From positions 17,634,938 to 17,698,937 of the forward strand of contig JAKZAP010000014.1 of assembly GCA_023053575.1 (NCBI GenBank): a DNA stretch of 64,000 bases, read 5' to 3'. Below the pieces are notes generated by a model. It did no database searches and had not been told where the DNA came from. It saw only the letters and a program-made list of their open reading frames with translations. This DNA comes from Branchinecta lynchi (lineage: Eukaryota > Arthropoda > Branchiopoda > Anostraca > Branchinectidae). Made by a program: the position numbers and the translations under genes. Below are positions 10,034-20,521 of this stretch, in pieces. Numbering within the stretch: the first letter of the stretch is position 1; each line of letters begins with the position of its first letter.

Positions 10034-11098
10034 AACAAGACCAAAGGTTTCGACGGGATCCCACAAATTTCATATCTGATCCAGACAGTTGGATCTTGTA
10101 GATAAGTATCCGGTCTTCGCCAAATTTCTTGAAAATTTTAACTGGAATTTAGAAACAGATTAAGGTCAATGGCTAATCATTTGAGAAAACCAAGTTCAGA
10201 CATGGATTCAGCGTGCGTGTTTACTCCTATAAGTCGTATATACTTTGACGAAAATGATCAAAACTTCCAGCTGCCTTACTGCTGACATATTTTCCGGTTT
10301 CTGCCTGGTTCTTGGCGAGCTTCTTGTCCGTTATGTACTATATACTACCTTACAATATACTACAGATAAAACTTTAACTTTTAACGAATCTTCAGGTTTT
10401 GGTCGGAGCCCGAACTATTTGTCCGGCGTGAAATATTGACACATAAGTTCAGCATGCCTCCTTACCACTACACCCACCCTCTACTCAACTTCAGAAAAAA
10501 ACATTTACTTTTTCAAAACTTTACTTTTTCAGCCGGATTCCGGGTGAACTATATGTCCGGGTAGAAAACAATTGCCATATGCAGTTGCAGCATGTCTTCT
10601 TACGCCTGAATCGAACATCTAATCAAGCTCAAATACAACTTTTACGTTATACAAATGTTTCGGTTTGGGCCGTCTTGTCTGGCGAAAAAAAAAATGTTTA
10701 ATACGTGTTCAGTGTGTCTTCTTAACCCTAAATTGAACCTCTAATCTACTTCAGATTAAACATTTCTTTTTCAGAAATGTTCCTGTTTTTGCCGGATTCA
10801 CGGTGAACTACTTGTCCGGCGAGAAAATAATTTTCATATTCTGATTCAGCATGTCTCCTTATCTCTGAATCGATTATCTTATTAGATTCTAAAATATTTT
10901 TTCGTCCCTTAATTTGACCCCCTCTCGACCCCTAAATATACGGCTACAGACCCCATCTTCGAAACTTACGTGTACTTTGACCCAAAGAGTCTTTATGCCA
11001 AATTTGAACGAAATATCTCAACCCCTTCGAGAGTTATCGTGCTAACAGACGGAGAGACGGCCAACTTTTACGAAGTCATAGGTACGGGATCACAAAAA
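10034..11098 (+). mobile_element. Family A element, copy 1
   Basis: It begins AACAAGACCAAAGGTTTCGA followed by GGGATCCCA and ends ...CATAGGTACGGGATCACAAAA. Internally it has several 100-150-bp units. Each carries TTTTCCGGTTT, GCCGGATTCCGGGCGAACTA, TTGTCCGG, TTCAGCATGTCTTCTTACCC and CATCTAATCAACTTCA. After the units comes a unique tail (CCCCTCTCGACCCCTAAATA, TTTGACCCAAAGAGTC, TCGAGAGTTATCGTGC, ACAGACGG). There is no open frame. The family recurs at least seven more times in the window, on both strands. Confidence 0.8.
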
Positions 11099-11370
11099 GT
11101 AGTAGCCCTCCAAAATAGTAGATAAAACCAGAATTTTCTGTTAATTGATAGTAATGAAATCACCAGTCCCATTCACAAGTTAGTTCTTAATGAGCATTTT
11201 ACTTTCAACCTCCCCCTTCAGAATAAATTAAAAAAGTATAAAAAATATATTTCTGTCTGCTAAAATAAAGAGTTTCTAATATAGAGCCAAATTATCCACA
11301 TTAGAGCCTAACATCAATAAATTTTCTCACCAGAAACAGCTATTATTCCAATAATTCCGAAAATTTCCGA
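11099..11370. other. Unassigned interior of the large element
   Basis: AT-rich sequence with no recognisable gene or family match. Confidence 0.35.
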
Positions 11371-12025
11371 AAAACAAAACAAGAGCTGTAAGCTCTTATG
11401 GCACTTGCAGGGGTTGAGATATATTGTTTCATCAAAAGAACTTTGCGGTTAAGATGCGCACTGTAAGGGGGCTAGAACTTCATTTTTAAGCAAAACCCTT
11501 GAGGCAAAAATGATACTTGGCTGATGGGGATCATGAACATACATATTTTGCTTAAAAGTATTTTTCTTACTTTGCGGTCAAGGTTGGTACGGTAATAATC
11601 GGATTTGGGAAGTAGCGATTTCTAAGCTAATCTTGTTGAATATCTTATATCCAGCGAAGTTTCGTCGTCCTAGCACATCTGGTAGTACCTTAACTCGCGA
11701 TCACCGGAATCCCAGACCCCCCCCCGCTCCAACTCCACCCACAATACCCGGAGCCAATCCTGTTCTGTAAATGATGCCCAGAGCATCTGTTTGTTATTCC
11801 TACAATGTTTGATCCCGATCACACCAGTCTAAGCGGGTCTAGTATTCCCCCCCCCCCTCAATAATTGTCGGATCCGATTCGGAAATGACGAAGATCACCA
11901 CAGGGATATGTCCTCTGTTCATTTATTAAATTTCACTCGAATCCGATCGCCCGTTCCAAAGTTACGCATGACTCAATATTCAGGATTTCCCTCCCTCCAC
12001 TCCCCCCTAAGATTATCATATCGAA

Positions 12026-12177
12026 TAAATATTCTTTGAGCCCAAGCTGACTTTGAAACATTTATTCAAACAATGTCTACAACGGATACGTCAGCTATGA
12101 TTCTTCATCAGCGATATTTTGGCCCTTCTTGGCAAGGGTCCTCGTCAGGCTGTCAATCCTCTGGTTGACAGCCTCGA
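12026..12177 (+). mobile_element. Family C element in family B, 9-bp flanking repeat
   Basis: The left arm is AAATATTCTTTGAGCCCAAG through GGATACGTCAGCTATG and TTCTTGGCAAGGGTCCTCGTCAGG. Instead of a full right arm there is only the small hairpin GGCTGTCAA/TTGACAGCC. CATATCGAA occurs immediately on both sides (12017-12025 and 12178-12186), a probable 9-bp target duplication. Confidence 0.75.
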
Positions 12178-12218
12178 CATATCGAAGATTTTTTTTTTAT
12201 TTCCAAGTCAGTTTGAAC

Positions 12219-13852
12219 CAGGGTTGCCAAATATTTTTGGCCAAGAGTGTCACTTTTTCAGCCAAAAAGTGCCATTCGGTGTCATTTACAAATTCAGAAA
12301 GTGTCACAAAAAGTGTCACTTTTCAGATGTTTTTCAACCAAGGAATACTCAAGGGGGAGGGGAGCGCAACCCCCTTCAACCTCTCGAGATCTAAAGATGT
12401 GTTTTTAAGTGACAGTTTTCACAATTTGTGTCAATATTTATCCAATTTCCGTTTAAAAGTGAATATTAAGTGCCGATTTTGAACACTGGTCCGACTGATC
12501 TGCCCCCCTCCCAAAAAAAAACCTAAAAGATCGGTGTTTACAGCGGAAACGCCGCTGTCGCCCATAACAGGAGAAGGGATCTGAGAGCCAAGTCGTTGCC
12601 CACAGAATCCTGGCATATAATCCAAGATAACAAGACCAAAGGTCAAACTCCGTGTACATTTTTACTATTAAATTCAGAAACAGATTAAGTCCATATAGGT
12701 AATCATCTGAGAAAACCAAGTTCAGATATGGATTCAGCATGTGTGTTTACCCCTATGAGTCATATCTGTTTTGACGAAAAATTCATGTCTTACTTCTGCC
12801 AATTTCCCAGTTTCGGTCGAATTCCGGAACTACTTGTCCGGCGAAGAAAGAAAGCTAAAAAACGAACGCGGTGTATCTTCTTTCCAATATACCGAACATC
12901 TAATCAACTTCAAATAAAAATTTAACTTATAAAAACTTTCTGGTTAAGCCGGATTCCGGGCGAACCATATGTCCGGGTAAAAAATAATTGTCATACACGG
13001 AGTTAGCATCTCATACCCCTAAATCGGATATCTAATCAACTACAAATAGAATTTAGCTTTGAACAATTTTCCGGTTTTGGCCGGATTCCGGGCGAACTAC
13101 TTGTCCGGGTGGAAAATGGTTTTCACATAAGTGTTCAGCATGCCTTCTTATCCCTAAATTGTACATCTAGTCAACTTCAAATGAAACTTTTACTTTTAAC
13201 AAACTTTCCGGTTTTGGCCGGATTCAGGGCAAACTACTTGTCCGGCGAGAAAAGGGTTTCCATATTCGTGTTCAGAGTGTCTTTTTACCCCTGAAACGAG
13301 AATCTCATTAGCTGTTTAAAAATATTTTGTTTGTCCCTTAACCTGAACCCACTCCTCCACCCATAAATGTAGGGCTACGGGGCCCATCTACAAACTCGAC
13401 CTTTTCCTTGACCCAAAGGATCTTCCCACCAAGTTTCACCAAAATATCTAATTCCCTTCGAGAGTATCGTGCTCAGAGGAAAACAGACAGACAGACAACT
13501 TTTCCGATGTCATAGGTATCCCTCCGCTTACGTTTTGGGAAAAACAAACACAGCCTTTAGTTCAGATGAGAGATCAAACTGCCACAATATTTCCTTCAAT
13601 CATTCTTCTAAGCAATCAGTGTCGAAAATAACCGATTTAACCAGAGTTCTGGACAAGACTTTTGGTCACCCGTGCAGCTTAGTAACTAACAGAAATATCT
13701 ATTTCTATAAAATTGTATGAGTAATACTCAGAAAGTTTCATAAAAGTGTCATTTTAGCAAAAAGTGCCACATTTTGGCCTGAGAGTGTGGAAAGTTTCAC
13801 GGACTTCAAAAAGTGTCATAATGACACCAAAAGTGTCACTTTGGCAACTCTG
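12219..13852. mobile_element. Nested hAT-like element with exact 8-bp TSD
   Basis: The ends are CAGGGTTGCCAAA (12219-12231) and TTTGGCAACTCTG (13840-13852), a 13-bp inverted repeat with one mismatch. They are flanked by GTTTGAAC at 12211-12218 and 13853-13860. Subterminal sequence at both ends is packed with AAGTGTCACTTTT and its complement, resembling transposase-binding motifs. No transposase frame is present. It carries a family A copy (12628-13537), so its own sequence is only about 0.7 kb, comparable to the element at 950-1703. Confidence 0.88.
12628..13537 (+). mobile_element. Family A element, copy 2 (inside hAT-like element)
   Basis: It begins AACAAGACCAAAGGTC, lacking the GGGATCCC that normally follows, and ends CATAGGTATCCCTCCGCTTACGTTTTGGGA. 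Four internal units with CCGGATTCCGGGCGAAC and TTGTCCGG are visible, followed by the tail with TTGACCCAAAGGATC, TTCGAGAGTATCGTGC and CAGACAGACAGACAACTTTT. No coding frame. Confidence 0.78.
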
Positions 13853-14487
13853 GTTTGAACGGGTCCCTGATATGCCTGCCAAGTAACGTCAGGAAAATCC
13901 CCAAAAACTGGAATTCCGGGAAACCCCCTACACCCCCACCCCCCAAGTGTCCGGGTCCAGTCCAACTATGTAAAAGATTAACCTGGAGCAGATGTCTGTT
14001 CTTCCCAGTAAGTTTCACTCCGATCCCTCCATTCTAACCGTTCCTCGAGATTTCCGGTCTCCCCCCCCCCCCAACTCCCCCCTAGCTATCGAATCTGGTC
14101 AAGACTTTAAACGGGACATCAGACATATATAATCTATTCAGTTACTAAGTTTCATTCCAATCCGATCACCCGTTCGGAAGTTACACACTGCTCAATTTCC
14201 CGGATTAAACATTTCTTTTACCCTAACTCGAAAAAGTGTGACAAACCGCCATCAATTTTCAAGTTCGCACCGCCCTCCACTCCCCCACTATGGTCGGATC
14301 GGGAAACTGATTATTTTCAGGTTAGTTTGGTTGGGTTGCTGATATGCCTGCCAAGTTTCATTGTCCTAGTACATTGGGAAGTACCCTAATCTGAAAAAGC
14401 GTGACAAAAAACCCGACCGACCGACAGACCGACGGACAGAATTGTGATCGGTATATGGAGCCAGAGGCTGCAAGTGCCATGAAAAAA

Positions 14488-14672
14488 AAATATTCGTTGA
14501 GCCCAACTGACTTTGAAAAATATATTCAAATAATGCATACAACGGATACGTCTGCTACGATTCTTTGGCAGCGATATAGATCGACAACCTGACGAGGACC
14601 CTTGCCAAGAAGGGCCAAATATCGCTGCCAAAGCATCGTAGCTGACGTACCTGTTGTATGCATTATATACAA
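14488..14672. mobile_element. Family C element, compact palindrome
   Basis: Both arms are present. AACGGATACGTCTGCTACGATTCTTTGGCAGCGATAT on the left is mirrored on the right as ATATCGCTGCCAAAGCATCGTAGCTGACGTACCTGTT. The spacer is nearly absent. It sits exactly between the 3' end of one family B copy and the 5' end of the next. Confidence 0.75.
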
Positions 14673-14676
14673 AAAA

Positions 14677-16862
14677 ACAAGAGCTACGAGCTCATATGGC
14701 ACTTGTACGAGTAGGCTGCACAAGAAAGTAGATGAGAACGTCACAAAATACACCCGCCATCCAAAAATGCGGTTCGGAAATAGAAATAGGATATTTAGTT
14801 TCACTCATTTCTGAGCAGTTCCGGCATCGTCTCGATTGTCTGTAGCAAATGCACATGACTGTTCAAACTTTCATCCCAATAAATCCATTTGTTTGATCCC
14901 TAGACGTGCTACACGATTTCCGGTACTCACTCTATCTCCACCTACCGTGGCCGAATCTGGTTTGGAATAAAAAAAATCGACCACCTAAAGCATCTTCATG
15001 TATACCATCTATCAAGTTTCACTCGAACCTGAGCATTTTTGGAAAGTTCCGGTACCCCCCCCCCCCCTCCCACCAACGTTGTCGGAGCCGGTTCGGGCCC
15101 AATCTCTTAGTTCCCTGTTCCTGTCCATCAAGTTTGACTGCAATTGGAGCATAGCCTACCTGCAAGTTTCCAGTACCCCCCCCCTACCTTGGCCGAATCC
15201 GGCCCGGACGCCAAATAACAAATCTAGGCCGCATAAACTCGGCACTGTCGAGTTTGCATCTCATTCGGTCCATCCGTTTGGTTTTTGTACATGTCAAAAG
15301 TCCCCCCACACCCCAATTCCCCTAATCGTGGTCGCATATGGTTCGAACGCATGTTTTACATGTCGAGGCCATCGATTCGTATCACCCATGAAGTTTCACT
15401 CGAATCAGACCACTCGTTCGCAATTTATAGAAGTCAATTTCCATATTTCTCTTCTCTTGCTCTCCAAAAATTGCTCGGATCTAGGAACGGAAGTTTCCGG
15501 GGGTATGTTGTGTCAGGTTCTTAAGTCAAGATAATTCGGGTCGCTAATATGCCTGCAAAGTTTCGTTGTCGTTTTACATCTGGAACTATTCTAACTCACG
15601 ACAACCAGAATTCCAGGAAACCCCCTCCAACTCCCCCGACAGAGCCCCGAAACCATCTGGCTCCGTCAATTTCATGTAGGCCCAATGCTTGTTCCATCCA
15701 TTAAGTTTCGTCCCAATCCCTCTGCTTTTAGAGTTTCTTGAGTTTTCCACCCCCCCCCCATCCCCACAGGTATCGGACCCGACCCGGACGTGACACTGAT
15801 CGTCCGAGGCGATAGCGCACCAGCCAAGTTTCATTCAAATCCGATCCCCCGTTCAAAAGTTATGCACGCCACTAGATTCCGGACTCCCCATCCACCCACT
15901 CCCCCCACGATGGTCGGGTCGGGGAAACGGCTGTTCTCAAGTCAATCTGTTCGGATCCCTGACATACCTGCCAAGTTTCATCGCCCTAGGACATCAGGAA
16001 GTATGCCGAACTCGTGGGATCGCTAGAAATCCGGACCCCCAACCCAACTCCCCCACAGTGCCCTGATCCGGTCCGGTTATGTCAATGACGTGTCTAGGAC
16101 CTGTGCTTGTTTTTCCCACCAAGTTTCATCCCGATCCCTCCACTTTAAGCGTTTCTCAAAATATCCGGTTCCCTCCTCCAACTCCCCCCAGTGTCATCGG
16201 ATCAGGCCCGGATTTAAAGTGAGATGTCTGAGACACGAGGTCATCCTAAATATCAATTTTTATCAAGATCCGATCACCCGTTCGCAAGCTAAAAATACCT
16301 CAAATTTTGGCTTCACCCTCCCTCCACCCCCCCCCCCCCCAGATGGTCGAATCGGGGAATTGACGATTTCCTATTTAAGCTGGTCAGGTCCCAGACATGC
16401 CTGTCAATTTCCATCGTCCCAGCACATCAGGAAGCACGGAACTCGCGGGATCACTAAAAATTCGGACTTCTCCCCCCCCCCCCCCCCCCCCAACTCCCCC
16501 AAAGTGAGCGGATCCGTTCCGGCTATATCAGTCACGTATCTAGGACTTTTGCTTGTACTTTCCACCAAGTTTCATCCGGAGCCCTCCATTAAGATCCGAT
16601 CACCCGTTCGTAAGCTAAAAATATCTCATTTTTCCTATTTTTTCCGGATTCCCCCTCCCTCCACTCCCCTCCAGATGGTCGGATCGAGGAAGTGACAATT
16701 TCTAATTTAATCTGGTCCAGTTCCTGATATGCCTGCCAAGTTTCATCGTCCTAGCTTATCTGGAAGTGCCCGAACTAGCAAAACCGGGACCGACAGACCG
16801 ACTGACGGACAGAAATTACAATCGCTATATGGCACTTGAGTAAGCTCAAGTGCCATAAAAAA
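14677..16862 (+). mobile_element. Family B element, long copy with both ends
   Basis: It begins CAAGAGCTACGAGCTCATAT then GGCACTTG and ends GATC/AATCGCTATATGGCACTTG, AGTAAGCTCAAGTGCCATAA. At least six units of the type AAGTTTCATCCCGATCCCTC, C-run, GGTCGGATCGGGGAA are visible, and a (CCGA)(CAGA) tail precedes the terminal hairpin. Frames such as 16090-16695 (201 codons) are proline/serine-rich products of the unit repeats and are not genes. Confidence 0.82.
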
Positions 16863-17205
16863 TGGAAAATGAATATTTTTCTACTTAAATACAGACAGTT
16901 TTAACACAGAGTGAACAAGACTGTTTTAAAACTTTATACCGCACGCAAAAATTTCGAAAATCAGACTCCTTCATGGTAAGAATCGACCAGATTACTTTTC
17001 AAACAACTGTGTGTCGCAGACAAAAAATTTTAAGATGTATGTATTTTCTGTAAAACCCCTAAGTCGCTTACTTACCCGATCCGACCATCGTGGGGAAGTA
17101 GTCAACTCATCGTGGATTTCAAAAGTTTATATTCCAAAAACATATTTTGTGTGAACTGATGACGCAATTAGTAGTCTCGTAGGCCTAGCTATCCCTCAGC
17201 GATGA
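16863..17205. other. Unassigned interior of the large element
   Basis: AT-rich sequence of about 340 bp with no gene or recurring repeat recognised; possibly original element sequence. Confidence 0.35.
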
Positions 17206-18684
17206 AAAAAAATAAGAGCTGGAAGCTCAAATGGCACCTGCAAGGCTGGGGCAGTTGCAAGTGATGGTCAGAAGTATTGTTTCCACTTTTTGGTTAAGAT
17301 GCGCACTATAAGGGTGCTGTAAATTAATTTCTAAGAAAAACCCTTGAGGCAAAAAGGATCATGTACTCATGGCGATCGTGAAAAAGTAAATTTTGCTTAA
17401 AAGTGTTTTTGTATTTTGCGGTTAAGATGAGTTCTTTAAGGAATGGTGATCTCTAACCCAATGATGTCAAGTTTCTAATACTCCAGCAAAGTTTTATCGT
17501 CCTAACACATCTGGAAGTACCTTAACTCTCGATAAATATTCTTTGAGCCCAAGCTGACTTTGAAACATTTATTCCAACAATGTTTTCAACGGATACGTCA
17601 GCTACGTTTCTTCATCGGCAATATTTCGGCCCTTCTTGGCAAGGGTCCTCGTCAGTCCTCGTGTTCAACTTCGGGGAAGGAAATAAACCTGTAAAGATTA
17701 CAGGTTATTACAGGTTTGTTTCCTTCCCCGAAGTTGAACAAGAGGACTGACAGCCTGACGAGGACCCTTGCCAAGAAGGACCGAAATATCGCTGATGAAG
17801 AAACGTAGCTGACGTATCCGTCGAAAACATTGTTGGAATAAATTAACTCTCGATCACCGTAATTCCGGACACCCCCCCCCCTTCCCCCTCGAATCCGGTT
17901 CGATTCTGTCAGTAACCTACCTAGGATTTGTGCCCCCCCCCCCTCCCAGTCGATCGGATCTGGTCCGGACTTGAAACGGGACATCTGAGACATGGGATCT
18001 TTCAAGATGTCAAGTTTCATTAAGATCTGATAACCCGTTCGAAAGTTATGCATGCCACTAATTCCCGGATTCCGCCGTCTCCCCCCCCCCCCCACGACTG
18101 TCGGATGGGGGAGTGAGTGTTTCCAAGTTAATCTGGTCGGGTCCCTGATATGCCTGCCAAGTTTTATCGTCCTAGTCCACCTAGAAGTACATTAACTACG
18201 GATCGCCGGAATTCCGGAACCCCCCTCCAGCTCCCCCCACAGTGTCCGAATCCGATCCAGTTCTGTCAGTTGTTTATGTAGAGCTTTTGCTTGTTCTTGC
18301 CACTAAGTTTAATCCGGATCGCTCCACTCTAAGAGTTTCACACGATTTCCAATTCCCCCCTCCAACTCCCCCCCCCCCCGATTCATCGGATCCGGTCCGG
18401 ACTTGATATGAGACATCTGAGACACAAGGTCTTCCAGATATCAAGTTTCATTAAGATCCGATCACATATTCGAAAGTTATGCATGCCCCAATTTTCTGGA
18501 TTCCACGACCTCCCCCTCCCCCCACGATGGTCGGATCGGTCAAGTGACTATTTCCAAGTATGTTTGGTCGGGTCCCTAATATGCGTGCCAAGTAATTCGA
18601 GAAGAGTGGACCGACCGACCGACCGACCGACCAAAAAGTGATCGGTATATGGCACTTGAGCGGAGCTGCAAGTGCCATAAAAAT
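17206..18684 (+). mobile_element. Family B element with inserted family C palindrome
   Basis: It starts AATAAGAGCTGGAAGCTCAA (a variant of the GAGCTACGAGCTC head) and ends GTATATGGCACTTGAGCGGA then GCTGCAAGTGCCATAAAAA. The head again includes GGTTAAGATGCGCACTATAAGG. The tail has six GACC repeats (18604-18634). The family C palindrome at 17534-17842 interrupts it. Confidence 0.8.
17534..17842. mobile_element. Family C element, near-perfect 300-bp palindrome
   Basis: The outer arms carry the usual CGGATACGTCAGCTACG and TTCTTGGCAAGGGTCCTCGTCAG with their complements. Between them lies a second, nearly exact palindrome: GTTCAACTTCGGGGAAGGAA and ACAAACCTGTAA-type sequence mirrored around TTACAGG. 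TTAACTCTCGAT flanks both sides (17522-17533 and 17843-17854), which includes the target duplication. Confidence 0.8.
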
Positions 18685-18899
18685 CTAATTGTGTTTTAGT
18701 TGCCCAGCAATTAGTATTTATATCTTGAAGTTGTAAGCTAGCTCTCTTCAAAATACATTTATCAGAACCGACTGTCTTTATTCGCCTCCCTGACCCCAGC
18801 TTAGCGAAGCTATCGATTACAATGAGAGTTTTCCCTGGTGTCTACCAACCGTATTCTTTCTTTCGTAACGTGAACCAAAACTTTCAGAATTGACGAGAG
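18685..18899. other. Unassigned interior edge of the large element
   Basis: No gene or family match recognised. Confidence 0.35.
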
Positions 18900-18964
18900 G
18901 CTCCTGACTTAGTTTTTGCCCTCATTAAAAGTGAATTGTCGGCTTCTCTTATTAATCCCCTGGG
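18900..18964 (-). repeat. Conserved inner block of extended inverted repeat, right
   Basis: GTCGGCTTCTCTTATTAATC then CCCTGGG (18938-18964) and TTTGCCCTCATTA (18916-18928) are the reverse complement, with few mismatches, of 9729-9782 at the left end. Confidence 0.8.
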
Positions 18965-19029
18965 CGAGCTTCCGTAACTATCCCGTCGACAACAACATGT
19001 GAGCAAACTTCCGGAAAATTTGTTTATGC

Positions 19030-19474
19030 CAACTGACGTTTACACCAACTGACGTTTATACCAACTGACGTTTATGCCAACTGATGTTTATGCCAACTGA
19101 CGAACTGACGTTTATACCAACTGACGTTTATGTGAAGTGACGGTAGGCGAACTGATGTGTAGCTGAACTGTCGGATTTTAGGATTAGCTGAACTGACGTG
19201 TAGGTCTACTGGCGTTTATGTCAACTGACAGTAGGCGAACTGACGTTTGGTAAACTGACGTGTAGGGCAACTGACGTGTTGGCCAACTGACGTGTTGACC
19301 AACTGACATGTTGGTCAACTGACGTGTTGATGAAGTGACGTGTTGATCAACTGACGGATTTTTGGGGGTCAACTGACGTGTAGGCGAACTGTCGGAAAAT
19401 TTTGGCGTACTGACGGAATTCTGTGGGGAACTGACGTTTATGTCAACTGACGTGTTGCGGTACTGACGGGACCC
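19030..19474 (-). repeat. CGTCAGTT array, right copy (inverted)
   Basis: About two dozen AACTGACG units with spacers such as TTTATGCC, TGTAGGCG and TGTTGGTC occur here. It is longer than its left counterpart, as expected for an array that expands or contracts. An open minus-strand frame through it (19184-19372) is a repeat artefact. Confidence 0.85.
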
Positions 19475-19986
19475 CAGTTTTTCCTCTACAGTTGCCCAAA
19501 TCCATCCCGTGAGCCACTAAAAAACTGTAGAAATATATTATAGGGAACCTATGCAGCCTCAGACTTGAACAACTTCATATGTTGGTGGTAATAAGCCAAT
19601 TAAAAGTATTAGTCAAGCTCTCAAACCATAATTTAAGCTCTTTCGTGGAGTTTCCAACCTCCCTGTGCCACGTATGAGGCTTAAATTGTGTTTGAAGGTT
19701 AGATTGACACTTCTGTCATCGATTACTACCACAACTAATACCCGGTACCTGGTCCGGTACTAACAATATATCTAGTATGTGTACTGCACCCTGAAGTCGC
19801 TTGAAGTTATAGTAACTTTAAAATAAAGTTTTTACTCTTATTCGAATTTATGCTGTGATTTGTAGCTACCCGATGATAGCAAGTTTAACAAAAATTCCAT
19901 TCATTCCATTCTATTTCGAGAGTCACCTTATGGTTCCTAGGGTTCTTCGCGTGATCATCATCTCTGTATTCAACTCTAATAGTCCT
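19475..19986. other. Unique spacer between the two right arrays
   Basis: No gene recognised and no clear match to the left spacer (9097-9367). Confidence 0.4.
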
Positions 19987-20215
19987 GTACTCCGCTCTGT
20001 ACTCCCGATGTACTCCCATTTTTTCCCCGTACTCCCATTGTACTCCCGATGTACTCCCATTGTGCTCCCGTACTCCCATTGTACTCCTGATGTACTCCCA
20101 TTGTACTCCTGTACTCCCATTGTACTCCACACAAGTACCCCGCGTACTCCCGATGTACTTGCGAACTCTCTGTACTCTGATTGTACTCTCCTTCGGAATT
20201 GTACACTCGTACATC
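19987..20215. repeat. GTACTCC minisatellite, right end of the 11.4-kb element
   Basis: About eighteen units of GTACTCC(C)-ATT/GAT occur up to 9 bp from the terminal repeat. The unit runs in the same + strand direction as at the left end, although the termini and the second array are inverted. Frames of up to 190 codons through it are artefacts, except that the 3' part of the plus-strand frame enters the genuine RT fragment after 20247. Confidence 0.82.
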
Positions 20216-20239
20216 AAAACCCTTGGTTGCGAGGCCCTG

Positions 20240-20247
20240 GAAAAATC
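20240..20247. repeat. 8-bp target-site duplication, right copy
   Basis: GAAAAATC, identical to 8798-8805, directly follows the CCCTG terminus at 20239. Confidence 0.9.
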
Positions 20248-20521
20248 CTAGCTTCCCTTTATAACTCCGTTGCAATACCCCAATTTCTTTACCTAGGTCC
20301 GTTCTGGCAAATATTCTCAGCTCGTGAAAAAATAAACTCCGTTCCACTTTCTTCAGATTCTCCAAATACTTACTTCGCCCCCCCCCCCCCCCTTAGAAAA
20401 GAAATACCAAATTATGAAAATATATAATATAAAAGACCCTGAGCTTGCTTTTTCTAACCTGATTAGCAAGTACAACTCAAAAACCCAGTCCCACCGTTGG
20501 AGCAAAATTCTCAGAGTTTAA
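20248..20521 (+). pseudogene. Non-LTR reverse transcriptase, 3' fragment
   Basis: The reading continues from the left fragment as LASLYNSVAIPQFLYLGPFW then QIF, a segment typical of LINE RTs downstream of the thumb. A frameshift near 20320 leads to LRSTFFRFSKYLLRPPP, and after a C-run to KDPELAFSNLISKYNSKTQS and a stop at 20519-20521. Two frameshifts and the insertion mean that it is not functional. The clade is uncertain (I or Jockey-like by the KGTRQG/SSPILFN and poly(A)-ended structure). Confidence 0.82.

Larger units (their letters stand above)
11371..14487 (+). mobile_element. Family B element, interrupted twice
   Basis: It starts near AACAAGAGCTGTAAGCTCTTATGGCACTTG (11376 on) and ends GATCGGTATATGGAGCCAGAGGCTGCAAGTGCC followed by an A-run. 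Between these ends are a head segment (TGCGGTTAAGATGCGCACTGTAAGG), C-rich units, and the CCGACCGACAGACCGACGGACAGA tail. A family C element (12026-12177) and a hAT-like element (12219-13852) are inserted in it. The family B sequence rejoins cleanly across the second one: TTCCAAGTCAGTTTG before and GGGTCCCTGATATGCCTGCC after. Confidence 0.75.
8806..20239. mobile_element. 11.4-kb hAT-like element with satellite-bearing ends
   Basis: The termini CAGGGCCTCGCAGCCA (8806-8821) and TGGTTGCGAGGCCCTG (20224-20239) form a 16-bp inverted repeat with one mismatch, flanked by an exact 8-bp duplication, GAAAAATC. The 8-bp duplication and CAGGG ends point to the hAT superfamily. The element interrupts a LINE RT frame that resumes on the far side. 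Inside each end lies a GTACTCC array, then a CGTCAGTT array, then a conserved unique block (9729-9797 and 18900-18964). The last two are mirror images, giving an extended discontinuous inverted repeat of 1.0-1.3 kb. The interior (9825-18890) holds nested family A, B, C and hAT-like copies and no frame resembling a transposase, so it must have been mobilised in trans. Confidence 0.85.

Noticed and set aside
16090..16695. 201-codon proline-rich open frame as a protein gene
   Set aside because: It is generated by the C-rich tandem units of family B; the composition follows the unit and similar frames arise in every B copy.
11371..18684. Family B as a Helitron because of its 3' hairpin
   Set aside because: No CTRR terminus follows the hairpin (the end is CCATAAAAA), no TC start was established and no Rep/helicase is present. 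Left unclassified.
19855..20427. 190-codon open frame as a single gene
   Set aside because: The first two-thirds translate the GTACTCC minisatellite; only the part after 20247 is homologous to RT. The join is the transposon junction.
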